Part shown: positions 9,401-16,533 of the stretch, piece after piece | Position numbering within the stretch: the stretch's first letter is position 1 | Layout of the letters: every line of letters starts with the position of its first letter | Source of the DNA: Fusobacterium nucleatum_L | GTDB lineage: Bacteria; Fusobacteriota; Fusobacteriia; Fusobacteriales; Fusobacteriaceae | Direction: 5' to 3' | DNA: 64,000 nt | NCBI RefSeq assembly: GCF_050231725.1 | Contig: NZ_CP077172.1 | Location: 1,240,001 to 1,304,000, forward strand | The notes under the pieces: generated by a model | Database searches by the model: none | Told to the model about the DNA's origin: nothing | The model's input: the letters and a program-made list of their open reading frames with translations, nothing else | Made by a program: the position numbers and the translations under genes

Positions 9401-12400
9401 CTATTGATGTTGGAAGTGGAATAGGAGCTTATGTTCCTACAAACTCAAAATTTGTTGCTCAAAATACAACTTTTAATGTAGGAACAAATGGAACAGCAGT
9501 TTATCTAAAAGGTGGAGATGTAGATTTAGGAGCAACTGGTACTGCAAATATTAATTTTAGTGGAACAAATGGAAGAGCAATATATCAAGATGGAGGAAAT
9601 ATCACAACTGGAACAGGATTACATATAAATGGTTCAGGAAGTTTCTTAACACTTAAAAATGCAAATTCTTCTATTGATTCTGTTGTAGAAGTTGGAAAAG
9701 ACGGAATAGCTATCAATGGTATTTACGATGTACCAGGTCAAGATTATACACTTGCTTTGGAAAGTCCAAATGGTCATATTAAACTAGGTGGAGATAAAGC
9801 AACAGGAATAGCAGCAGTTGTTAAAAGTACTATTGGTCCAAATAAAGTAGATATTATAAATAAAGGAATTATTGAAACTACTTCTGGTGAAAAGACTACT
9901 GGAATCTATGGAAAAGGTGCAAATATAACTAACCAGGCAGGAGCAAAAATAAAGATAGGAGCTAAAGGAGTAGGAATTTATACAACTAATGATAATAGTC
10001 TTGAAAATACTACTTTAAATAATGCTGGTGATATTAATTTAACTGATGATGAGGCAATAGGAATAGTAGCAGTTAAAGCAAAGACTGACCAAGATTTTGT
10101 TATAGGAAAAATTTCTGGAACAAAAGATAAATTAGTGGGAGCATATTTTAAAGATAGTCAAGCAATTACAAATGTTACAGACTTTGATATTTCTTTGGGA
10201 GATAATGCAAAAGGATTAGTCTTTGATGGAGGAAATGATTTTACAGTAACATCATCATCAACTAATAAAGTAGAAATAGGAGCTACAACAGGAAGTAGTC
10301 GTGGAATAGGAATAGCAGCTCTTGGAGTAAATGGGACTGTTTCTAACACAGATGTTGTAGTTGGTAAGAACTCTTTGGGACTATATGTAAAAGATAAAAA
10401 ATTAACATTTGATTTAACTAGTGGAAAATTAGAATCATCAGATGCAAGCAGAAGCTCTATTCTAGCTTATGCCGACGGAGATAAGTCAGAAGTTATATTA
10501 AATGGTGGAGGAACTTTAAAAGTAGGAGCAAATGGTATTGCATTAGGAACTAAGGGTGGAAAAATTACTGCTAATGTTGTAACTACTGTTGAAGTAGATG
10601 GAGTAAAAGGACTAGGAGCATATGTGGAAAATGGTGGAAGCATAGATAGTAATTTTGATATTAAAGTTAAGAGTGCTGAAGGTATTGGAATGTATGCAAA
10701 AGGTGGAGCAGTAACATCTGTTGCAAAAGTTAGTGAAATTAAAGGAAATAAATCAATAGGATATGTTTTTGAAGATGTAACAAATGATGTTAATATAACA
10801 AATTCAGTTCAATTAACTGATGCTAGTGCAACTGAACAAGTTGGTGTTGTAGCACAAGGAACAGGAAATGGATTAACAGTAACAGGAATATCTATTGTTG
10901 GAAGTGGTAATACAGGAGTATATAGCTCAACAGGTAAAGCAGTTACAAATAATGGAACACTTGATGTTGCAGATTCAGTAGGAAAATCTTCTATTGGTAT
11001 TTATTCAAAAGGTGGAGCAGTAACAAGTAATGGTAATGCAACAATAGGAAAGAACTCAGTTGGTATCTATGGAAAAGATGCAGGTGTTGAATTATCAGGA
11101 GATATGACTATTGCTGAAAAAGGTATTGGACTATATGTAGATAATACTGATGCAACTAAAGGAGATACAAAAATAACTGGTAAACTTGCAGTAGGGGCAA
11201 ATGGAGCAATAGGAATACAAGCTACTAATTCTAAGATTGAATTAGGAGGAGATTTAACAGTAGGGGATAATGATAGCAAAGGTATATTCTCAAAAGATGC
11301 TGGAGATGTAATAACTAATGGGGATATAACAGTAGGAAAGGACTCTGTCGGTATCTATAAAGAAGGTACTGGAAAAGTAGAAACAGCTGCTGGAAAAACT
11401 TTAACAGTTGCAGAAAAAGGATATGGAATATACTCAAAAGGTGCAGAAGTAGATAACAAGATGAATCTTACAGTTAATGAAGATGCAATTGGTGTTTATG
11501 TAGAAAATAATAATTTAACATCAAATGGAACAGTAACAGTAGGAGATAAAGGAGTAGGTTTACTTGTAAAAGGAGCTGGAAAGACTTTAACATCAACAGG
11601 AAACATTACAGTTGGCTCTAATAATTCAGTAGGACTTTATGCAGGAGATAATGCAAATGTTTCTCAATCTGGAAATGTTACAGTGGCTGATAATAATGGA
11701 ATAGGAGTTTACTCTAAAGGTAGTGGAAATGTAATAACTTCTGGAAATATTGCAGTTGGTAAAGATTCAATAGGAGTTTACAAAGATGGTAAAGGAACTA
11801 TGAATATAGGTGCAGCTTCTCAAACAATGACTATTGGAGATAAAGGATATGGAATTTACTATAAAGGAAACTCAGTTGCTGATAGTATAATCAACAGTAA
11901 TATGAATATGACTTTAGAAAAAGAAGCTGTAGGTATCTATGGTAAAAATACAAAAATTAATCATACAGGAAATATTACAGTAGGAGAAACGACTATAGGT
12001 TCTGATGGATATTCTAATCCAGATTCAAATAAAAACTCTATTGGAATATTTGGAGATAATTCAAATATTAACTTTAAAGGAAATATGACAGTTGATAAAC
12101 CATTATCAGTAGGACTATATGCAGCAAATGGTGGAAGCATAACAGTAAAAACTGGTTCAACAATAAATGTTAAAAATGGTGGAATTGGTATAATGACAGG
12201 TACAAAAGTTGATACAATTACTTTAGAAAGCGGTTCAACTCTTAATGTTGATGGAAAAGCAACAGGAGCAGGAGCAACACCAAAGAATGTTTCATTTGGT
12301 ATCACAGCATATAGTGGAAAAATTTATAACCATGGTACAATTGATGTAAAAAATGGTGCAACAGGAATATATTTAGCTGGAACAGCTTCATTAGAAAATA

Positions 12401-13953
12401 AAGGAACTATAACGGTTGATGCTAGTTCAAAAGGAGAAGATAAACCAGGTACAAATTCAAGTGCTGAACTTGGAGGAATAAAAGTAACTGATAAAGGAGT
12501 AGTTACAATAAATGGTAAGGTAGTAAATGGAGGAACAATTGAGATTAAAAATGGTAAATTAGATATGGACGGAATGGCTATAGATATTAGTACAGGAAAA
12601 GTAATCGTTGATGCTAAATCTATTTCAGGAGTTGCTGAAGTACTACCTAATTTCTCACAAGGAAATTCAGTACAAAAAGTAACTGTAAAAGATGTATTTA
12701 AAACTAAAGACGAAGGAATAGGAGCATTTTCAGGAGATGTTAAGTCTAAGTCTGTATCTTGGATAGCTAAAATAACTAAAGAACCAGGTTCAACTACAAC
12801 AACAAAAGATATAACTATGGTAAGAATTCCTTATAATAGTTTAGTATCTGGTGAAAAGTACAAGAACTTAGCTAGTGGATTAGAAGATATTAGATCAAAA
12901 ATAGCACCTACTTTATCATCAGCAATATTTAAGTCTTTAGATAATATAAGCACACATGGAGATTTTGCAAGAGCAGTAGCAAATATCCGTGGAGATGTAT
13001 ATTCTAATATTCAAGAAAGAATGAAAACAGTTGAAAGTGCTTTTGATAGATCTTATGATGAACTTCTATCTTCATATAATAAGACTAGAAATGTAAATAA
13101 ATTTAGTGTTATTTATACAGGTGGAGAACATAAAGATAGTACACTAGGAGTTGCAGGATACAAACATAAGACAGTTGGATTATTGTATCTAAATGATAGA
13201 GAAGCATTTACATATGGTGGAAAATATGGTTGGTCAGCTGGTATTGTAGGAAGCAATTTTGAATTTAAAGGAGATACTAATAAAGGTTCTAAAGAAAGAG
13301 TAGTATCAGGAAAATTAGGATTACATTATCAAACTCCATTAAATAAAGAAGATGACAATGCTGGATTGAAATGGCTAACAAGAGGAGAAGTAACAGTAAA
13401 TAACCATAGAACTAAGAGATATAGCCAAGTAGGAAGAGATACTTATAAAAATAATGCAAGTTTCTATTCAACAGAATTATCTTGGAAAAATACACTTTCT
13501 TATGATTATGATATAAATACAAAGTGGACAGTGAAACCATATACTGGTATTGATATGTCTTATGGTCATATCTTTAATATAAAAGAAAAGAATGAAGGTT
13601 TACCAGTGGAAGTAAAAGGAAAAGATTACTTTGTAGTAACTCCAAATGTTGGTGTTGAAACAAAAGTTATACTGCCTCTAGGAACAACACATCAATTAGT
13701 TACAAAATTAGATACAGAATTTAGTTATGATGTAACTAAATTATATCATGGAGTAAATAAAGCTAAGATAAAAAATGCTTCAAGTGGATATTATGATTTA
13801 TCTAAACCAGAAAAGAGAAGAGCAGAAGTAAAAGTAGGAGCAGAATTAGGTTTAGAAAAAGAAAATACATATGGAGTAACATTCAGAGCTGAATATCAAG
13901 GTTACAAGAAGAATAGCTTGAATTATGGAGTAAGACTTAATTATAAGTTCTAA
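3421..13953 (+). CDS. radD: RadD-type giant autotransporter adhesin
   Basis: A 3510-residue type Va autotransporter. An extended signal peptide (residues 1-40, cut after FSYA) is followed by a short coiled coil (about 48-86), a conserved aromatic segment (QFWVKPLEKS), a Pro/Thr/Val/Ala-rich linker (about 185-295), and a passenger of roughly 2900 residues built from short degenerate repeats of the type GxNSVGIYxKG, as expected of a right-handed beta-helix. The last 285 residues form the outer-membrane barrel and end in the aromatic C-terminus LNYKF. RadD mediates arginine-inhibitable coaggregation with other oral bacteria. Identity as RadD rather than another large fusobacterial autotransporter rests on the three upstream genes and the length, close to the roughly 3460 residues I recall. 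It ends at a strong terminator. Confidence 0.85.
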   Translation: MKDYKKVENCLKSFLKNNKRLSYSIALLVTFLINGGFSYADEAVQVPLRSELKVKIEKEQENVSQMLKEAEENMRDIDLKIKKLTQRGQFWVKPLEKSNQVFFFVNWGNYRKNKNKTESNFNGPEYSASNGSTMNYGQFYNGKWYGEYGVVKNPLEFVDSIDFGANITPKKVTEKTIDEKTVVKKDITAPVVTPPTVKVEEITLAAPEEVAIAEMTPPDEPNPNITTPGAVPALAGITVAAVPAVNVNPSTPTVGEAPKINAPTVTPPATPAGFTPRLITPPGEPAAPIAPSINVLTPPDITFNGTGFGQGTSVQFNSSQGIAAMNFGTYHSSGIDITANETTVRWDGTMSTTGGTVTQLPANSSYSYSNDFHTFISDVLDHDVNITGTYTMHSTANSKFPMFVSLNPYEVGRYSSGDKTFKFSGTLNLHGTTSAASGGIVGFEHQLLAGGGSGTSAAPYVNDKSTTSILQIANGATVNLVSGYNMIGIMIDTEYFYNNTNSYFKKAPQTRNDGVIKIGTGAKKSVAIDYGYYKVQNVDNLRGPNTQVYLGNIEIDGEESYGYRQKYYGNQYYDKTTFTGSNGVIKVRGSKNVGISIAEGMSSGDPISNATSIQLQVGGSKNVGFLRNSNTSSTNVNDMVLNSTRIGTTFDFLPNATESTLIRSDKNGVVLAKSLTLTAAGEKNSIMQAGKTGKVTLTSGYTVKANMPKFYALTAGDFNGSSGATATNNGILDIGGTESIGMAIAEGNTGNNTGNITLTGSSGSAIYNKGTFNLTGGNIIVDGAKSSGVYNAAGTTNISSTVRITAKNGAAGIYASGGTVNSTSGANLHLTSEAGEGLAAYAGGGTINLTGATVNVINSAAGVASSGAASMVNLTNANMTYDGKGYAVYSTNGGKVNLSGAKLTLKGSSTAFDVDLGAATLPITLDGNTRINANSDDVIAFNLKNATGLTTVGGIETSIKDKIETKLALGKDSLNNLFSESTADKYKVAAVDGGTLTVGNLDKSGTKDDTDQAKKDGYQYFNRFLAQRLKATANGSTIEAVLNSKFASDNFNGQVVGFEMNSSKNATGVDDTAINLENNSKIKADRTDTGAGAIGAFINYGLVNIDATSKIEVEKENNVVNKQAVGVYAVNGSKVNNKGTIDVGGDQSVGILGMAYREDDSHSPIVNEFGGKLGEGTVNITNEKDIKMSGKDAIGIYAMNNKAGSSSAEHIVTNTGTVEVGDSAQKTAVGIYAKEVNVKPEGGTIKIGKDAVGIYAEDSEVGETGKDLGNIDFNGDNGVGIYLKGSGSKLLGNKVTLKESKVSKNKVGILADRGTSSIIKTEVEVGNLNNVTAYYSKGNHALTVESNVTLNENSIGISGEGDLQYGDGANPYTMKLGKASTGVLGSKKITLKDKTNIELNGENSVGAYASGDSGEINSEGNIEFTKENSIGLYAENGATVKDKTTMDFSNANAKNNIGVYLAGAKWERDSALEFDSAHEKGNIYLFAQGKKNNGVDTGSTLTLKNEFKVNPTANPTGNEKTIGMYLDTAVKDEATHVDNTLDMSDGNAKVSVKNGAIGVYAKNADNSKNNIINTLKVSSVGQGTVGVFADGNLKLSGNAGLIEAQNAGIGVYGNKGTVTVEGTHKVEVTSAGTGMYLTNGSHLNGGKLELENKTAGTSAAGIYYEGTGNEVNHDTDIVVTAGENLLAIYANALKLNNNKEIFIKKGKNNVGAYITGSSIFRNKGKIQLGESGNNGDFKSGIGVYVVDGEAINETGKTIDIYDFNDEAGLSVGMLAKAAGGKTAKIINVGTINANGEAIGMVVENDSEGLNDTGAEIVAKNEEPLKAIGAYINGANAKFTNKGKISAENIALALQGTTEGNIKNTGTLNLTKTGAVGVYANNSVVDFDIAPTVAGGVDKTVALYATGNSKIKSKITSASGKAHIGVYAEGNAEFLSGSKVTVGNGVGQNYGIGIYTKAGYNKAVNTDIKLTGEKTIGFYLGAAGGVGSTVTHTGTIDVGSGIGAYVPTNSKFVAQNTTFNVGTNGTAVYLKGGDVDLGATGTANINFSGTNGRAIYQDGGNITTGTGLHINGSGSFLTLKNANSSIDSVVEVGKDGIAINGIYDVPGQDYTLALESPNGHIKLGGDKATGIAAVVKSTIGPNKVDIINKGIIETTSGEKTTGIYGKGANITNQAGAKIKIGAKGVGIYTTNDNSLENTTLNNAGDINLTDDEAIGIVAVKAKTDQDFVIGKISGTKDKLVGAYFKDSQAITNVTDFDISLGDNAKGLVFDGGNDFTVTSSSTNKVEIGATTGSSRGIGIAALGVNGTVSNTDVVVGKNSLGLYVKDKKLTFDLTSGKLESSDASRSSILAYADGDKSEVILNGGGTLKVGANGIALGTKGGKITANVVTTVEVDGVKGLGAYVENGGSIDSNFDIKVKSAEGIGMYAKGGAVTSVAKVSEIKGNKSIGYVFEDVTNDVNITNSVQLTDASATEQVGVVAQGTGNGLTVTGISIVGSGNTGVYSSTGKAVTNNGTLDVADSVGKSSIGIYSKGGAVTSNGNATIGKNSVGIYGKDAGVELSGDMTIAEKGIGLYVDNTDATKGDTKITGKLAVGANGAIGIQATNSKIELGGDLTVGDNDSKGIFSKDAGDVITNGDITVGKDSVGIYKEGTGKVETAAGKTLTVAEKGYGIYSKGAEVDNKMNLTVNEDAIGVYVENNNLTSNGTVTVGDKGVGLLVKGAGKTLTSTGNITVGSNNSVGLYAGDNANVSQSGNVTVADNNGIGVYSKGSGNVITSGNIAVGKDSIGVYKDGKGTMNIGAASQTMTIGDKGYGIYYKGNSVADSIINSNMNMTLEKEAVGIYGKNTKINHTGNITVGETTIGSDGYSNPDSNKNSIGIFGDNSNINFKGNMTVDKPLSVGLYAANGGSITVKTGSTINVKNGGIGIMTGTKVDTITLESGSTLNVDGKATGAGATPKNVSFGITAYSGKIYNHGTIDVKNGATGIYLAGTASLENKGTITVDASSKGEDKPGTNSSAELGGIKVTDKGVVTINGKVVNGGTIEIKNGKLDMDGMAIDISTGKVIVDAKSISGVAEVLPNFSQGNSVQKVTVKDVFKTKDEGIGAFSGDVKSKSVSWIAKITKEPGSTTTTKDITMVRIPYNSLVSGEKYKNLASGLEDIRSKIAPTLSSAIFKSLDNISTHGDFARAVANIRGDVYSNIQERMKTVESAFDRSYDELLSSYNKTRNVNKFSVIYTGGEHKDSTLGVAGYKHKTVGLLYLNDREAFTYGGKYGWSAGIVGSNFEFKGDTNKGSKERVVSGKLGLHYQTPLNKEDDNAGLKWLTRGEVTVNNHRTKRYSQVGRDTYKNNASFYSTELSWKNTLSYDYDINTKWTVKPYTGIDMSYGHIFNIKEKNEGLPVEVKGKDYFVVTPNVGVETKVILPLGTTHQLVTKLDTEFSYDVTKLYHGVNKAKIKNASSGYYDLSKPEKRRAEVKVGAELGLEKENTYGVTFRAEYQGYKKNSLNYGVRLNYKF

Positions 13954-13960
13954 AACAAAG

Positions 13961-13995
13961 AATACTAGATGCAGAAATGCATCTAGTATTTTTTT
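13961..13995 (+). terminator. Rho-independent terminator of the rad operon
   Basis: A perfect 13-bp stem (13961-13973 with 13978-13990), a GAAA loop and a T run, starting 8 bases after the radD stop. Confidence 0.93.
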
Positions 13996-14083
13996 ATATA
14001 AAGCTAGTTCTCCTGATATATTAATCAAAGTGAAGAAGTCATCCATCACAAGTTATTAAAATATTTTTTTAAAAAATATATTT

Positions 14084-14112
14084 TTGATAAATATCACAAA
14101 AAAGTATATACT
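14084..14112 (+). promoter_or_regulatory. Predicted promoter of mazE
   Basis: TTGATA (14084-14089) and TATACT (14107-14112) are separated by 17 bp, 32 bp upstream of the mazE start codon; an AGAAGGAG ribosome site follows at 14131-14138. Confidence 0.65.
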
Positions 14113-14144
14113 ATGGACATACAAAAATATAGAAGGAGTTTTAT

Positions 14145-14378
14145 ATGGAAGTGTTGAGAGTTCAGAAATGGGGAAATAGTCAAGGAATAAGATTACCCAA
14201 AAAAATTTTAAAAGATTTAGGAATAGATATAAATGATAAAATAGAAATTAGCTTAAATGATGGAGAAATTATATTAAGAAAAGTAAAAAAATATATTGAT
14301 TTAGATGATTTATTTAAAGACTATAAAGGAGATTACAGAGAAGATTTTACTGAATTTGAATTTTTTGGAGAGGCATAA
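14145..14378 (+). CDS. mazE: MazE-type antitoxin (AbrB fold)
   Basis: A 77-residue protein whose first 45 residues form a SpoVT/AbrB swapped-hairpin DNA-binding domain (VQKWGNSQGIRLPKKILKDL, the core signature of MazE and PemI antitoxins), followed by an acidic, probably unstructured tail that in this family wraps around and blocks the toxin. MazE normally also represses its own operon together with the toxin. Here the toxin gene directly downstream carries an in-frame stop, so the antitoxin appears to be an orphan. It has its own promoter and a clear ribosome site. Confidence 0.88.
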   Translation: MEVLRVQKWGNSQGIRLPKKILKDLGIDINDKIEISLNDGEIILRKVKKYIDLDDLFKDYKGDYREDFTEFEFFGEA

Positions 14379-14392
14379 GGTCGTGAATTTAA

Positions 14393-14716
14393 GTGGTAAA
14401 AAGAGGAGATATTATAATAATAAATTTTAATCCTGTAAAAGGGCATGAATAAGCAGGTAAAAGACCAGCATTAGTTGTTAGTAATGAAAAATTTTATAAA
14501 ATATTTAAATTAGCAGTAATTCTTCCTATAACAAATAATACAAAAGATTTTCCATTTCATGTATTATTAGATGAAAGAACAAATATAAAAGGTGCAATAT
14601 TATGTGAATATTTAAGAACAGTTGATTTAGAAGAAAGAAAATATGATAAGATTGAAGAGATACCGGAAGATTTATTGGAAGAAGTCCTTGAAAAAATTAA
14701 TCTAATTTTTCAATAA
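14393..14716 (+). pseudogene. mazF: MazF/PemK-type mRNA interferase with a premature stop
   Basis: Read from GTG 14393 the frame gives VVKRGDIIIINFNPVKGHE, then TAA at 14450-14452, then AGKRPALVVSNEKFYKIFKL and a full MazF body to a normal stop at 14714-14716. The family motif at this point is GxEQxGxRPALV, so the stop replaces the conserved glutamine: CAA changed to TAA by one transition. The rest of the frame is undamaged (PITNNTKDFPF, GAILCEYLRTVDLEERK), which points to a recent or sequence-level event. No in-frame start codon is evident soon after the stop, so a truncated active toxin is unlikely. An alternative GTG at 14383 is in another frame. Confidence 0.85.
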
Positions 14717-14721
14717 AATTG

Positions 14722-14764
14722 AATAACACCTATAATCTTAGAAATAAGTATTATAGGTGTTATT
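14722..14764. terminator. Bidirectional terminator between mazF and the ABC operon
   Basis: A 15-bp perfect stem (14722-14736 with 14750-14764) around a 13-nt loop sits between convergent genes. T-rich sequence follows on the plus side and A/T-rich sequence on the minus side. Confidence 0.85.
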
Positions 14765-14769
14765 TTCTA

Positions 14770-15756
14770 TTACAAGTTATTAATTTCTTTTGTAAAATAA
14801 CAAGCAACCTCATGTTTTATGTCGATTTTTTCTAAATTAGGTTTTTGTGTTTTACATTTATCCTTTACAAATTTACAACGCCCTTGAAAAACACAGCCAC
14901 TAGGTAAATCAATAGGGCTAGGAACATCTCCTTCAATACTAGCTATCTTTTCAGAAAAATTCATATTGATAGAGAATAAGGAACTTAAAAGAGCCTTTGT
15001 ATATGGATGATAAGCATTATCTTTTAATTTCTCTCCAGGTAAAATTTCTAAAACATTACCTAAGTACATAACTGCAATTTCATGAGCAAAAGATTGAATC
15101 AGTGCAATATCATGACAGATAAAAACTATACATAAGTCTCTTTCTTTTTGTAATTTTACTAAAAGCTCAATTATATTTTTTTGTATAGAAACATCAAGAG
15201 CTGATGTAGCTTCATCACACACTAAAATTTCAGGCTCTAATGATAAAGCTCTCGCTATACCAATTCTTTGTTTTTGACCACCACTCATATTTTGAGGGTA
15301 TTTATGAATAAAATCTGCTGGCAGGTCAACCATTTCAAGAAGTTCAATAGCTTTTTTCTCTTTATCTTCCTTTTTTAGTCTGTCATAATTAATAAGTGGT
15401 TCAGTTAAAATATCCACTACCTTCATTCTAGGGTTAAAAGAAGCTCCAGGATCTTGATATACCATTTGTATATGTTGCCTACTCTCCCAAATTTCATCTT
15501 TAGAAAACTTACTAATATCTCTTCCCTTATAGAAAATTTCTCCACTTGAAATTTTTTCTAAATTCATAAGCATTCTTAAAAAAGTAGACTTTCCACAACC
15601 TGATTCTCCAACAATTCCTAAAGTTTTCCCCTTATACATAGATAAGTTTAGATTATCACAGGCAGTAAGAGTATTATTTTTAGAAACTTTAAATTGCTTT
15701 GTTAAATTTCTAGCTTCCAATATTAATTCATTATCTTTAGACAAATCTCTCACCAT
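14770..15756 (-). CDS. Nickel/peptide ABC transporter ATP-binding protein (DppF/NikE-like)
   Basis: The second ATPase of a five-gene importer. About 328 residues: Walker A GESGCGKST, signature MSGGQKQRI and Walker B ILVCDEATSALD, then the C-terminal oligopeptide/dipeptide extension (YHPYTKALLSS) with four cysteines (GCVFQGRC, KDKC, VAC). Such cysteines hold an iron-sulfur cluster in some dipeptide importers. I prefer the ATG at 15756, which overlaps the upstream gene by 20 bases, over the in-frame ATG at 15798 deeper inside it; a TTG at 15744 behind GGTGAG is also possible. It is the last gene of the operon and faces the bidirectional terminator. Confidence 0.88.
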   Translation of the reverse strand: MVRDLSKDNELILEARNLTKQFKVSKNNTLTACDNLNLSMYKGKTLGIVGESGCGKSTFLRMLMNLEKISSGEIFYKGRDISKFSKDEIWESRQHIQMVYQDPGASFNPRMKVVDILTEPLINYDRLKKEDKEKKAIELLEMVDLPADFIHKYPQNMSGGQKQRIGIARALSLEPEILVCDEATSALDVSIQKNIIELLVKLQKERDLCIVFICHDIALIQSFAHEIAVMYLGNVLEILPGEKLKDNAYHPYTKALLSSLFSINMNFSEKIASIEGDVPSPIDLPSGCVFQGRCKFVKDKCKTQKPNLEKIDIKHEVACYFTKEINNL

Positions 15757-16522
15757 CCATTTCAGGAATTGCTTTAAGCAATTTTTTTGTGTAATCACTC
15801 TTAGGATTATTTATAACTTCTTCTCTTGTACCACTATCAACAACCACACCATTTTGCATAACTACAATTTTATCTGCCATATATGCAGCAACTCCCATGT
15901 TATGAGTAACTATAATTATACCAGTATGAAATTCATCTCTTAACTCCATCATTTGCTTTACAATTTGAGCCTGTGTTGTAACATCTAAGGCAGATGTAGG
16001 CTCATCTGCTAAAACAAGTTCTGGTTCAAATGTAAGAGCCATAGCAATCCCAACTCTCTGTTTCATCCCTCCAGAGAGTTCATAAGGATAGCTGTTCATA
16101 ATATTTTTTACTTCTGGTAAACGAACTTTTTCTAGCATAAAAAGAGCCTTTTTCTCTGCCTCAGTTTTATTTAGATTAGTATGAGCATTTATATATTCAA
16201 TATATTGAGAACCTATTTTTCTAATAGGATTCAATGTTGCTCCACAATCTTGGGAAATCATGGAGATAACTGTCCCCCTCAGTTCTCTCCACTCATTATT
16301 TGAAAGATTTAACAGTGATTTTCCATTGAAAACTATATCTCCAGAAGTAATTTTCCCTTGTCCTAATAGACCCCCTATTATTGAACGAAGAACAGTAGAT
16401 TTTCCACTTCCAGATTCTCCAACAATACTTATAATTTCTCCTTTTTGCATAGTTAGAGAAAAATTTTCAACAACAGCATCTTTTTCTCCATATTGTATCG
16501 TTAAATCTTTAATTTCTAACAT
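15737..16522 (-). CDS. Nickel/peptide ABC transporter ATP-binding protein (DppD/NikD-like)
   Basis: A 261-residue ABC ATPase with Walker A GESGSGKST, the Q-loop (SMISQDCGATLNPI), signature LSGGMKQRV and Walker B LVLADEPTSALD followed by the THNMGV switch region. It lacks the cysteine-containing oligopeptide C-terminal domain of its partner, as is usual for NikD. It starts 11 bases after the substrate-binding protein gene behind an AAAAGGAG site and pairs with the downstream ATPase to power uptake through the two permeases encoded upstream. Confidence 0.9.
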   Translation of the reverse strand: MLEIKDLTIQYGEKDAVVENFSLTMQKGEIISIVGESGSGKSTVLRSIIGGLLGQGKITSGDIVFNGKSLLNLSNNEWRELRGTVISMISQDCGATLNPIRKIGSQYIEYINAHTNLNKTEAEKKALFMLEKVRLPEVKNIMNSYPYELSGGMKQRVGIAMALTFEPELVLADEPTSALDVTTQAQIVKQMMELRDEFHTGIIIVTHNMGVAAYMADKIVVMQNGVVVDSGTREEVINNPKSDYTKKLLKAIPEMDGERFV

Positions 16523-16533
16523 TTTTTCTCCTT

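Noticed and set aside
5500..12500. Repeated motif in radD as a CRISPR-like or satellite array
   Set aside because: The repetition is at protein level (GxxSVGIYxK units), with variable spacing and continuous reading frame; no identical DNA repeats with unique spacers.
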